DNA from: VBAS01 sp965652775
Lineage (GTDB): Bacteria > Bacteroidota > Bacteroidia > Chitinophagales > Chitinophagaceae
Length of the DNA: 23,827 nucleotides
Assembly (NCBI GenBank): GCA_965652775.1
Contig: CBFGXP010000036.1
Span: 1 to 23,827 of the forward strand
Reading direction: 5' to 3'
The translations under genes and the position numbers were made by a program. The notes under the pieces are model-generated. The model did no database searches and was not told the DNA's origin. It was given only the letters and a program-made list of their open reading frames with translations. This document shows, piece after piece, positions 1 through 6,666 of this stretch. The first letter of the stretch is position 1, and each line of letters starts with the position of its first letter.

Positions 1-152
1 AACCTGCTGAAACAGTGTATTACCAGTTTTGCCCTATGGCAAATGACGGTAAAGGTGCTAATTGGCTAAGTAAGGAAAACGCAATCAAAAACCCCTACTA
101 TGGGTCTCAAATGCTTTCCTGCGGTAAAACAGTTGAAACAATTAAACAGTAA
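1..152 (+). CDS. C-terminal end of a DUF3347-domain protein (5' end outside window)
   Basis: An open frame runs in from the left edge (first whole codon at 3) and stops with TAA at 150-152. The 49 visible residues contain YYQFCPMANDGKGANWLS and NPYYGSQMLSCG, which I recognise as the end of the DUF3347 domain. That domain is found in Bacteroidota copper-island lipoproteins and at the C-terminus of some CusB-like adaptors. The Cys/Met residues in FCPMA and MLSCG are candidate metal ligands; this is inferred. The stop lies 10 bases before the next gene's ATG, so the two are probably co-transcribed. Whether this is a stand-alone lipoprotein or an adaptor tail cannot be decided from the window. 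Confidence 0.8.
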   Translation, partial: PAETVYYQFCPMANDGKGANWLSKENAIKNPYYGSQMLSCGKTVETIKQ

Positions 153-162
153 TTCTTTTCCC

Positions 163-1023
163 ATGAAGCAACTACTAACGATAATCTTTATTGGATTCTC
201 AATCTCATTATTAGCTCAGGAGAAAGTAAGTTTCCTTCTCCCTCCATCAAGCCCCGAAGCATCCTTTACACAACAATTGGTAAATGGAGAAATAACAGTT
301 ACTTATTCCCGTCCCTTGGCAAGAGGAAGAAAAATATTTGGGGAATTAGTTCCATTTGATAGTCTTTGGCGAACAGGTGCAAGTAATGCAACTAGTATTC
401 ATTTATCCGAAGAAATAATAGCGGGCGATAAACTTCTCCATGCGGGGAGATATTCACTATTTACTATTCCGGGAGAAAAAGAATGGACAATTATCATTAA
501 TGCGGATACAACATTGCACGGAACGATCGGCTATGACAGTAAAAAAGATGTACATCGTTTTAAAGCACAATCGGTAAGATCAGAAAATTTTCATGAAGCG
601 TTCACTATTGATATAAGTGAATTGACAAGCCGCGGCGATGCCTTTCTTACGCTGAGTTGGGAGAACACATTGGTTAAAGTATCGCTCAAAAGCCCGGTAG
701 ATAAAAAAGTGATGGCTGAAATCAACACCCGGCTGATTAATAATAGCGAACAAGAACCGGAGCTGTTTTATCAGGCGGCTAACTATTATTATACCACTGG
801 AAGAGATTTAAAACGAGCCGCTGCATGGGCAGCAGAAGCGGAAAAGGCAGATAAAGAAAATTTCGATTACCCTAACCTGTTGCAAAAAATCCTTGCAGAT
901 CTAAAAGATTACAAAGCCGCTATTCCTGTTGCGAAAAGAGCCATTGAATTAGGAGAAAAGAAAAAAATGACCAATGCAGTAACTGCATTGAAAAAACGGG
1001 TGGCAGAGTGGGAAAGTAAATAA
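163..1023 (+). CDS. DUF2911 domain protein, secreted
   Basis: The start is placed at ATG 163, because MKQLLTIIFIGFSISLLAQ forms a clean Sec signal peptide. The in-frame ATG at 100 would add 21 polar residues in front of it and overlap the upstream stop. Residues about 30-180 match the DUF2911 family as I know it (YSRPLARGRKIFG, FDSLWRTGASNATSIHL, AGRYSLFTIPG), which is common in Bacteroidota and has no assigned biochemical role. The C-terminal 90 residues are helical and look TPR-like (YQAANYYY ... AAAWAAEAEKAD ... AAIPVAKRAIELG). It is therefore a predicted periplasmic protein of 286 residues. It sits between copper-island genes and is probably in their transcript, but nothing in the sequence itself indicates metal binding. 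Confidence 0.85.
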   Translation: MKQLLTIIFIGFSISLLAQEKVSFLLPPSSPEASFTQQLVNGEITVTYSRPLARGRKIFGELVPFDSLWRTGASNATSIHLSEEIIAGDKLLHAGRYSLFTIPGEKEWTIIINADTTLHGTIGYDSKKDVHRFKAQSVRSENFHEAFTIDISELTSRGDAFLTLSWENTLVKVSLKSPVDKKVMAEINTRLINNSEQEPELFYQAANYYYTTGRDLKRAAAWAAEAEKADKENFDYPNLLQKILADLKDYKAAIPVAKRAIELGEKKKMTNAVTALKKRVAEWESK

Positions 1024-1066
1024 AACGTTTCTTAAAATTAATTCATCACTTATCAAATCATTTAAT

Positions 1067-1345
1067 ATGAAAAAAATAACTCTTTCTGCCATCGTAATAG
1101 CATTTGTATTTATTGCCTGCAATTCAAACAGCGATAAGGCAGAACAAGCAACACCAACTGAAACAAAGCCCACAGAAACCACCGCAATAGATACAAGCAC
1201 AAAACCACAAATTATGAAACCAGTTCCAGAACAATTATATGCCTGTTCGATGCACCCTGAAGTAATTGGTAAAAAAGATGAGAAGTGTCCCAAATGTGGA
1301 ATGAAACTTACTGTGCCGGTAAAAAATTCAGATACCCCTAGGTAA
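1067..1345 (+). CDS. Small lipoprotein with one heavy-metal-binding domain (HMBD)
   Basis: This 92-residue protein has a lipoprotein signal (MKKITLSAIVIAFVFIAC, acylated Cys at about residue 18) and a low-complexity Thr/Glu/Pro linker. One HMBD follows near the C-terminus: YACSMHPEVIG then KCPKCGMKL. The HMBD (the Y-x-C-x-M-H-P ... C-P-x-C-G-M family) is a short Cys/Met/His module typical of copper and silver resistance proteins. The likely role is to bind periplasmic Cu(I), either as a buffer or to feed the efflux pump; this is inferred from the domain and its neighbours. The start is supported by the signal peptide. It lies 43 bases after the DUF2911 gene and 246 bases before the oxidase gene, a gap that holds a decayed HMBD copy. 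Confidence 0.85.
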   Translation: MKKITLSAIVIAFVFIACNSNSDKAEQATPTETKPTETTAIDTSTKPQIMKPVPEQLYACSMHPEVIGKKDEKCPKCGMKLTVPVKNSDTPR

Positions 1346-1425
1346 GTCGCACTACAATCAGGATAAATTCTACCGGTTAAGTCCGCGTAAAAAAGAGATA
1401 TGGAGCACCAACACTATTTGGAAAT

Positions 1426-1516
1426 TACACTTGCCCTGCATTTGAAGCTGTTGTAGGATAAGCCGGGTAAGCGTCACTTATGTGGTATGGCGTTGAAGCC
1501 AACCGGTGGAAATTGA
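1426..1516 (+). pseudogene. Degraded HMBD remnant, frameshifted
   Basis: Reading from 1426 gives YTCPAFEAVVG and then a stop (1459-1461). Shifting by one frame at 1457 gives DKPGKRHLCGMALKPTGGN and then TGA at 1514-1516. Joined, this is the HMBD pattern Y-T-C-P-x-x-x-x-V-V-G-D-K-P-G-K-x-x-L-C-G-M. The M-H-P part is replaced by A-F-E-A, and the first Cys of the second pair is replaced by Arg. The frameshift and the lost ligands mark it as a fossil of a duplicated HMBD gene. No start codon or signal peptide can be recovered upstream; the first frame is open only back to 1381. The rest of the 1346-1591 gap shows nothing further that I can assign. Confidence 0.75.
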
Positions 1517-1591
1517 TTTTATGAGAATGAAATTACCAGGGATGAAAAATAATTGCATAGATAGTATGACGCTAACCTAATATAGAAGAAA

Positions 1592-4264
1592 ATGAAAAAA
1601 ATACTATTAATGGTTTTGGGAGTATCGTTGTATTTCCTGGCTAATGCCCAAAGGGTAACCTACACTTGCCCCATGCATCCTCAAATACATGCTCCTAAAC
1701 CGGGCGACTGTCCAATATGCGGTATGAAACTGGTAAAGGAAAAACCGAAGGCTGCAAAGAAACCGGTCGTTAAGAAACCTGTTGAGATAAAAACTCCAAA
1801 GGATACATTGAACCAGAATCCAGTTCACAAAGAAACTACGAATACGGTGCAGGTTAGCCCTGATTATCCCAAAGGGCAGGTTATTTATACTTGTCCGATG
1901 CATCCGGAAGTCCGGTCTGATAAACCTGGGAACTGTCCCAAGTGCGGAATGAAACTTGTTCCTGAGAAATCAAAGAAAGATAATCAGCAAACCGACCAGA
2001 TGGATACGTCCGCTGAAAATGATCCGCTATTGACGAATATTAAGAAGGCAAAAGCCAATTTAGGACCTATAAAAACAGTTACCTCTAAAATCCCGCCCCG
2101 GACCGTTAGGTATGATCTTTATATAGCAGACACTTTTGTCACATTTGGCAACAAGAAAAAACGGGCTATTGCTGTTAATGGACAGATCCCAATGCCCACG
2201 CTAACATTTACTGAAGGTGACACAGCAGAAATTTATGTACACAATAACTTGAAAGAGGAAACATCCCTGCACTGGCATGGGCTATTTCTTCCCAATAGAA
2301 TGGATGGAGTACCCTTTCTCACGCAAATGCCTATTGAACCGGGAGGCAGTTATCTTTATAAGTTTCCCATTATTCAGCATGGTACACACTGGTATCATAG
2401 TCACAGCAAACTCCAGGAACAGATCGGAATGTATGGGGCTTTCATAATGAATAAAAGAGAGGAATGGGACATTCCGACTTTACCAATTATAATCAGCGAA
2501 TGGACAAATATGAATCCGGAAGAGGTTCATCGTAGTCTTCATGCTGCTACCGATTGGTTTGGGATTCAAAAAGGAAGTACCCAGAGTTATTCAGAAGCAA
2601 TAAAAGGGGGACATTTTAATACTAAAATTACCAATGAATGGAAAAGAATGAATGCGATGGATGTTAGTGATGTTTATTATGACAATTTTTTATTAAATGG
2701 AAAGAACCAATATGAGCAACGAAAATTTAAAGGTGGTGATAAAGTGCGGCTACGAATAGCCAATGCGGGTGCTTCAGATTATTTCTGGCTTACCTGGGCC
2801 GGTGGAAAGATAACAGTTGTCGCCACAGATGGAAACGATGTAGAGCCGGTGGAAGTAGACAGGTTGATCATCGCTGTATCTGAAACTTATGACGTAGTTG
2901 TAACCATTCCTGCGGATAGTACCGCCTTTGAGTTTTTGGTAACTCCTGAAGACCGAACGAAATCAGCATCGTTATGGTTGGGAAATGGAATAAAACAATT
3001 GGCTTCACCCTTGCCTAGACTAAAATACTTTGCTGGCATGAAAATGATGAATGATATGATGGACATGAGGGGTAATATGATAGAGATGGAGGGAATGAAA
3101 ATGCAAAACCAGATAATGGACATGAATACCGTAATGTATCCTGAAATCACAGGGCCGGAAACCCCTGATGATACTACCACTGCAATGCCTTCGACAATGG
3201 ATCATAGTGGCCATAATATGGGCAACATGCAAATGAGTAGTAATGGGGATATTGTTACGCTGAATTACGATATGCTGCGATCAGGCAAAAGATCAACTTT
3301 GCCAGCAGGCGCGGTAAAAGAATTGAGATTTGACCTGACAGGTAATATGAATCGATATGTATGGAGCCTGGATAATAAAGTTGTTTCTGAAAGCGACAAG
3401 ATACTTATCAAGAAAGGTGAAAACGTTCGAATTATTCTCTTCAACAACAGCATGATGCGTCATCCGATGCACCTTCATGGACATGATTTTCGGGTTTTGA
3501 ATAGCCAAGGGGAGTATGCTCCCCTGAAAAACATAATTGATATAATGCCCATGGAAAGGGATACTATTGAATTTGCAGCTAATGAACCTGGTGGCGATTG
3601 GTTTTTCCATTGCCATATTTTATACCACATGATGAGTGGAATGGGAAGAGTGTTCAGGTATGACAACCCTCTTGCAGATAAAACGGATATTACCAGTGAA
3701 AAAGTTGCGAAGCGAGGGTTAAATTCTGATGACAGAAAATTTCATGCGATGGGTAGTGTGGGATTCGAAACTAATGGCAGTGATGGGGAATTTATGCTGG
3801 CAAATACCCGTTATCGCCTTTCGACAGAATGGAGAATTGGCCTTAAAGACCATCATGGCGTTGAAAGTGAAACTTACCTGGGACGCTACTTTGGGAGAAT
3901 GCAATGGTGGTTTCCTTTTATTGGCTTTGACTATCATCATAATAGTGTAGAAGATGAATCGGAAAAAAATCTATTTGGTCAAGAGAGCAACCAGAATAAC
4001 AGGAAAGCATTTGTAGCTGGTGTTCAATATACATTGCCGATGCTTATGATAGCTGAAGCAAGGTTTGACAGTAAAGGTAAATTCCGGTTTCAATTGATGC
4101 GGGAAGATATACCATTAACGCCGAGGCTTAGGTTAAATTTAATGGGAAACACCGATAAAGAATATATGGCCGGATTGCGGTATATCCTGACAAAATACTT
4201 TTCTCTTTCTACGCACTACGATAGTGATATGGGTATTGGGGTAGGAATTACGTTGACGTATTAA
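1592..4264 (+). CDS. Multicopper oxidase with two N-terminal HMBDs and a C-terminal CopB-like domain
   Basis: This 890-residue periplasmic copper oxidase probably converts Cu(I) to the less toxic Cu(II). It starts with a Sec signal (MKKILLMVLGVSLYFLANAQ). Two HMBDs follow at about 25-50 (YTCPMHPQIHAP, CPICGMKL) and 100-126 (YTCPMHPEVRSD, CPKCGMKL), split by a Lys/Pro linker. All multicopper-oxidase copper motifs are present: HWHG at 227-230, HWYHSH at 266-271, HPMHLHGH at 624-631 and HCHILYHMMSGM at 673-684, including the type 1 axial Met position. A Met-rich stretch at about 482-550 (MKMMNDMMDMRGN, MDHSGHNMGNMQM) resembles the copper-loading segments of CueO and CopA. Residues about 717-890 look like a CopB outer-membrane domain (HAMGSVGFETNG, YLGRYFGRMQWW, REDIPLTPRLRLNL). 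So it joins CopA-like and CopB-like parts. It is a confident oxidase; the fused tail's topology is uncertain. Confidence 0.93.
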   Translation: MKKILLMVLGVSLYFLANAQRVTYTCPMHPQIHAPKPGDCPICGMKLVKEKPKAAKKPVVKKPVEIKTPKDTLNQNPVHKETTNTVQVSPDYPKGQVIYTCPMHPEVRSDKPGNCPKCGMKLVPEKSKKDNQQTDQMDTSAENDPLLTNIKKAKANLGPIKTVTSKIPPRTVRYDLYIADTFVTFGNKKKRAIAVNGQIPMPTLTFTEGDTAEIYVHNNLKEETSLHWHGLFLPNRMDGVPFLTQMPIEPGGSYLYKFPIIQHGTHWYHSHSKLQEQIGMYGAFIMNKREEWDIPTLPIIISEWTNMNPEEVHRSLHAATDWFGIQKGSTQSYSEAIKGGHFNTKITNEWKRMNAMDVSDVYYDNFLLNGKNQYEQRKFKGGDKVRLRIANAGASDYFWLTWAGGKITVVATDGNDVEPVEVDRLIIAVSETYDVVVTIPADSTAFEFLVTPEDRTKSASLWLGNGIKQLASPLPRLKYFAGMKMMNDMMDMRGNMIEMEGMKMQNQIMDMNTVMYPEITGPETPDDTTTAMPSTMDHSGHNMGNMQMSSNGDIVTLNYDMLRSGKRSTLPAGAVKELRFDLTGNMNRYVWSLDNKVVSESDKILIKKGENVRIILFNNSMMRHPMHLHGHDFRVLNSQGEYAPLKNIIDIMPMERDTIEFAANEPGGDWFFHCHILYHMMSGMGRVFRYDNPLADKTDITSEKVAKRGLNSDDRKFHAMGSVGFETNGSDGEFMLANTRYRLSTEWRIGLKDHHGVESETYLGRYFGRMQWWFPFIGFDYHHNSVEDESEKNLFGQESNQNNRKAFVAGVQYTLPMLMIAEARFDSKGKFRFQLMREDIPLTPRLRLNLMGNTDKEYMAGLRYILTKYFSLSTHYDSDMGIGVGITLTY

Positions 4265-4331
4265 AAAAATTATTCATAGACATAAGAACCTACAGTAAGA
4301 GGACGAAAAAAGGGGCAGGTTTTGGGGCGCC

Positions 4332-4371
4332 CTGATGATTCAAGTCATTGATACTTGTGACCTGCATCAGA
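4332..4371. promoter_or_regulatory. Imperfect dyad with a CRP/FNR-like half-site pair upstream of the HYC gene
   Basis: Within the 176-base gap before the next gene, CTGATG (4332-4337) pairs with CATCAG (4365-4370), and CAAGT (4341-4345) pairs with ACTTG (4353-4357), giving nested but unequal arms. TGTGACCTGCATCAGA at 4356-4371 matches the E. coli CRP consensus TGTGA-N6-TCACA at 9 of 10 fixed positions. It could be a site for a CRP/FNR-family regulator, or a weak hairpin. The base match is seen; the function is a guess, since no such regulator is encoded in the window. Confidence 0.3.
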
Positions 4372-4440
4372 AAAAAATGAGACACAATGTAACATTTTTG
4401 GGGTAGAGAAAATACTTTAATCGCAGCTAACACTACAACC

Positions 4441-4821
4441 ATGAAGAAATTCATCGTTACGATATTGGCATTAATCTATCTGATAAGTTCTGCTGGGGCC
4501 ACACTTCATCTTCACTATTGCATGGATAAACTGGTGGACTGGAGCTTATCGGAGAGAACAGGTGATTTGTGCGAGAACTGCGGAATGGAAGAAATCGGAA
4601 GTTGTTGCAAGGATGAGCGTCACTTTATAAAAAATAATACAGATCAGAAGTGTGCTCAATTTGACATCCCGCTGTTTCAAATTTCTGCAGTTGCTACTCC
4701 GGCACCTTTAATCATCACATCTGAACTTTGTTTTTCTCAAAAAGCGAAACACCGGACCAGCCACATATCTCCAAACAGTGTCCTTGAGATTCTTATCCTC
4801 AACTGCGTTTTCCGCATTTAA
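4441..4821 (+). CDS. HYC_CC_PP family small secreted protein
   Basis: This 126-residue protein begins with a hydrophobic signal (MKKFIVTILALIYLISSAGA) followed at once by LHLHYCMDKLVDWSL. Cys-rich segments come next: CENCGME and GSCCKDE. The HYC motif, the adjacent CC and a Pro-containing stretch (ATPAPL) are the signature of the Bacteroidota family named HYC_CC_PP. That family often sits beside copper and heavy-metal efflux genes but has no assigned function. Six Cys and several His in the first 60 mature residues make metal binding plausible (inference). It lies downstream of the multicopper oxidase and 85 bases ahead of the triple HMBD protein. The start is set by the signal peptide. Confidence 0.75.
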   Translation: MKKFIVTILALIYLISSAGATLHLHYCMDKLVDWSLSERTGDLCENCGMEEIGSCCKDERHFIKNNTDQKCAQFDIPLFQISAVATPAPLIITSELCFSQKAKHRTSHISPNSVLEILILNCVFRI

Positions 4822-4906
4822 ATACAGTTATCGCTTCTGCAGTCGGGTAATAGACTGTTGCCTGGCTGACGGTACTGTATTTTAATTCTAACATTCAAAA
4901 TTTTTT

Positions 4907-5353
4907 ATGAAAAAGTACATGATGCTGTTGATAGCAGCTATTACTATCAGTTCTGTTTCGGTATTTGCCCAGGAAAAAGCAGGTAAGAGAGATACTACCC
5001 AGCATGTTGCTTTGTACTCCTGCTCTATGCATCCCGATGTCAAAATGGATAAGGCGGGCAAGTGTCGTCAATGCGGGATGGATCTTTCTCTGTCTGAAAA
5101 AGAAGAAATGAAAAGAAAGGTAACAAAAACTTTTACCTGCCCGGTACATGCAGAGGTAATAAGCGACAAGTCTGGCAAGTGTCCTGATTGTGGTAAAAAA
5201 TTGTCACTATCTAAAAAGGAAGAAATGAAGGCAGAAGTTATGAAAACATATTGCTGCAGTGCGCATCCTGACGTAACAAGTGATAAGCAGGGCAAGTGCG
5301 CCAAATGCGGAATGGAGCTCACTGAGAAGAAAGTTAAGAAAACAAACAATTGA
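4907..5353 (+). CDS. Secreted protein of three tandem HMBD units
   Basis: A Sec signal (MKKYMMLLIAAITISSVSVFA) precedes three HMBD units that fill the protein: about residues 37-63 (YSCSMHPDV ... CRQCGMDL), 77-103 (FTCPVHAEV ... CPDCGKKL) and 115-141 (YCCSAHPDV ... CAKCGMEL). Lys/Glu-rich linkers of similar sequence (SLSEKEEMKRK, SLSKKEEMKAE) repeat between units, which points to internal duplication. Unit 2 has lost the Met of CPMHP (now CPVHA) and the Met of CGM (now CGK). Unit 3 has CSAHP. The units therefore differ in Met content while keeping the Cys pairs and the His. It is probably a soluble periplasmic metal sponge or donor for the RND pump encoded 42 bases downstream; the role is inferred from domain and position. 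Confidence 0.85.
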   Translation: MKKYMMLLIAAITISSVSVFAQEKAGKRDTTQHVALYSCSMHPDVKMDKAGKCRQCGMDLSLSEKEEMKRKVTKTFTCPVHAEVISDKSGKCPDCGKKLSLSKKEEMKAEVMKTYCCSAHPDVTSDKQGKCAKCGMELTEKKVKKTNN

Positions 5354-5394
5354 GAGTAAGTTGAAATAAGAAAGAGTTTACCGAAAACAAAATC

Positions 5395-6657
5395 ATGATC
5401 TCAAAACTCATAGAAGCTGCACTGCGTAACCGGTTCATTGTTCTAATGATAGCGGTCGGTGTTATTGTTTATGGCGTTTATGCTGTCAAAACAACGCCTG
5501 TCGATGCTATCCCGGATCTATCTGAGAACCAGGTGATCATTTTTACTGAGTGGATGGGTCGCAATCCGCAGATCATTGAAGACCAGGTGACCTATCCGCT
5601 CGTAAGCAACCTGCAAGGAATTCCAAGAGTAAAAAACATTCGGGCAAACAGCATGTTCGGGATGAGTTTTGTGTTTGTGATATTCGATGATAATGCCGAT
5701 ATCTATTGGGCAAGAACCCGTGTGCTCGAACGATTGAATTCTGCCCAACGCTTGTTGCCACAAGATGTTACCCCAACGCTGGGTCCGGATGGGACAGGTT
5801 TAGGACATGTTTACTGGTACACATTGGATGCGCCTGGTTATGATCTTGGTGAACTACGGGCATTGCAGGATTGGTATATACGTTTTGCGTTACAAACAGT
5901 GGAAGGTGTAAGCGAAGTCGCTTCTTTCGGAGGGTTTCAAAAGCAATACCAGGTCGTTGTCGATCCGGTCAAATTACAGTACTACAATATTCCCCTGATG
6001 GATTTGGTTAACAAGATCAAAGTCAATAACAATGATGTTGGTGGAAGAAAATTTGAACAATCGGATATTGGTTATATCATCAGGGGATTAGGCTATATAA
6101 AAGATATAAGGCAGATCGAAGAAATTCCAGTTACAACCATTAATTCAATCCCGGTTCGCATTAAAGATCTTGGTGCGGTGCAAATGGGTGGAGAATTACG
6201 CCTTGGTATTATTGAAGAAAATGGCGAGGGTGAAAAGGTCGGCGGAATTGTAGTAATGCGTTATGGAGAAAATGCCAAAGACATTATTGACCGTGTTAAA
6301 ATAAAATTAGATGATGTACAAAAAGGCCTGCCGCCCGGAGTAAAATTTAAAACAGCTTATGATCGTTCCGACCTGATCGAAGCAACGCTTGCTACGTTGA
6401 AAGAAGCTGTTATAGAAGAGATCGTGATCGTATGCCTTGTGCTTTTTATTTTCTTATTACATGTAAGAAGCGCATTGGTTGTAGTGATTACAATCCCGAT
6501 GTCTGTATTGATAGCATTCATCATGATGAAATGGTTTGGCATTACTTCAAATATCATGTCTTTGGCAGGAGTGGCCCTGGCCGTTGGTGATCTTGTGGAT
6601 GCAGGAATTGTGATGGTAGAAAACACAATGAAGTCCTTAAGTGGTGAAACCGATTAA
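5395..6657 (+). CDS. cusA: CusA-type heavy-metal RND efflux pump, N-terminal part (ends at in-frame stop)
   Basis: This encodes the first 420 residues of an inner-membrane proton-driven RND pump that exports metal through the CusB/TolC channel. It contains TM1 (about 12-32), the signature PDLSENQVIIFTEW, the first periplasmic porter segments, and TM2-TM4 (about 341-410). In TM4, AVGDLVDAGIVMVEN (396-410) fits the A-x-G-x3-D-A form typical of Cu/Ag exporters (CusA, HME4 class). CzcA-type divalent-cation pumps instead have D-F-G-x3-D-G. Translation stops at TAA 6655-6657 in the cytoplasmic TM4-TM5 loop, and the rest of the pump continues in the same frame. Full-length relatives are about 1030-1060 residues, so this part alone cannot be a working pump. 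The start is supported by alignment to the family N-terminus (MISKLIEAALRNRF). Confidence 0.88.
   Translation: MISKLIEAALRNRFIVLMIAVGVIVYGVYAVKTTPVDAIPDLSENQVIIFTEWMGRNPQIIEDQVTYPLVSNLQGIPRVKNIRANSMFGMSFVFVIFDDNADIYWARTRVLERLNSAQRLLPQDVTPTLGPDGTGLGHVYWYTLDAPGYDLGELRALQDWYIRFALQTVEGVSEVASFGGFQKQYQVVVDPVKLQYYNIPLMDLVNKIKVNNNDVGGRKFEQSDIGYIIRGLGYIKDIRQIEEIPVTTINSIPVRIKDLGAVQMGGELRLGIIEENGEGEKVGGIVVMRYGENAKDIIDRVKIKLDDVQKGLPPGVKFKTAYDRSDLIEATLATLKEAVIEEIVIVCLVLFIFLLHVRSALVVVITIPMSVLIAFIMMKWFGITSNIMSLAGVALAVGDLVDAGIVMVENTMKSLSGETD
6655..6657 (+). other. In-frame TAA interrupting cusA
   Basis: The codon order is GAA ACC GAT TAA AAC ATT GAT ATG. Both flanking open frames share the same phase, so removing this one stop joins them into a single reading frame from 5395 to 8565 of about 1056 codons, the normal size for CusA. 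A single base change (for example from CAA, GAA, AAA or TTA) would create it. It may be a real nonsense mutation, a split gene that restarts at ATG 6667, or a sequencing error. Confidence 0.9.
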
Positions 6658-6666
6658 AACATTGAT

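Noticed and set aside
100..162. Upstream ATG at 100 as start of the DUF2911 gene
   Set aside because: It overlaps the DUF3347 frame ending at 152, and the extra residues would sit in front of an intact signal peptide starting at 163.
1476..1576. GCGTCA (1471-1476) and TGACGC (about 1567-1572) as inverted repeats bordering an inserted element
   Set aside because: Only six bases match over a span of about 100, which is expected by chance, and the first arm lies inside the HMBD remnant.
2887..3940. Several minus-strand frames of 60-110 residues under the oxidase gene
   Set aside because: They mirror the Met-rich and His-rich coding segments of the oxidase and have Ile/His-rich, non-protein-like composition.
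6655..6657. Stop-codon reassignment (TAA read as sense)
   Set aside because: Other genes here use TAA as a normal terminator (for example 1343-1345 and 12664-12666), so a genome-wide recoding is not supported.
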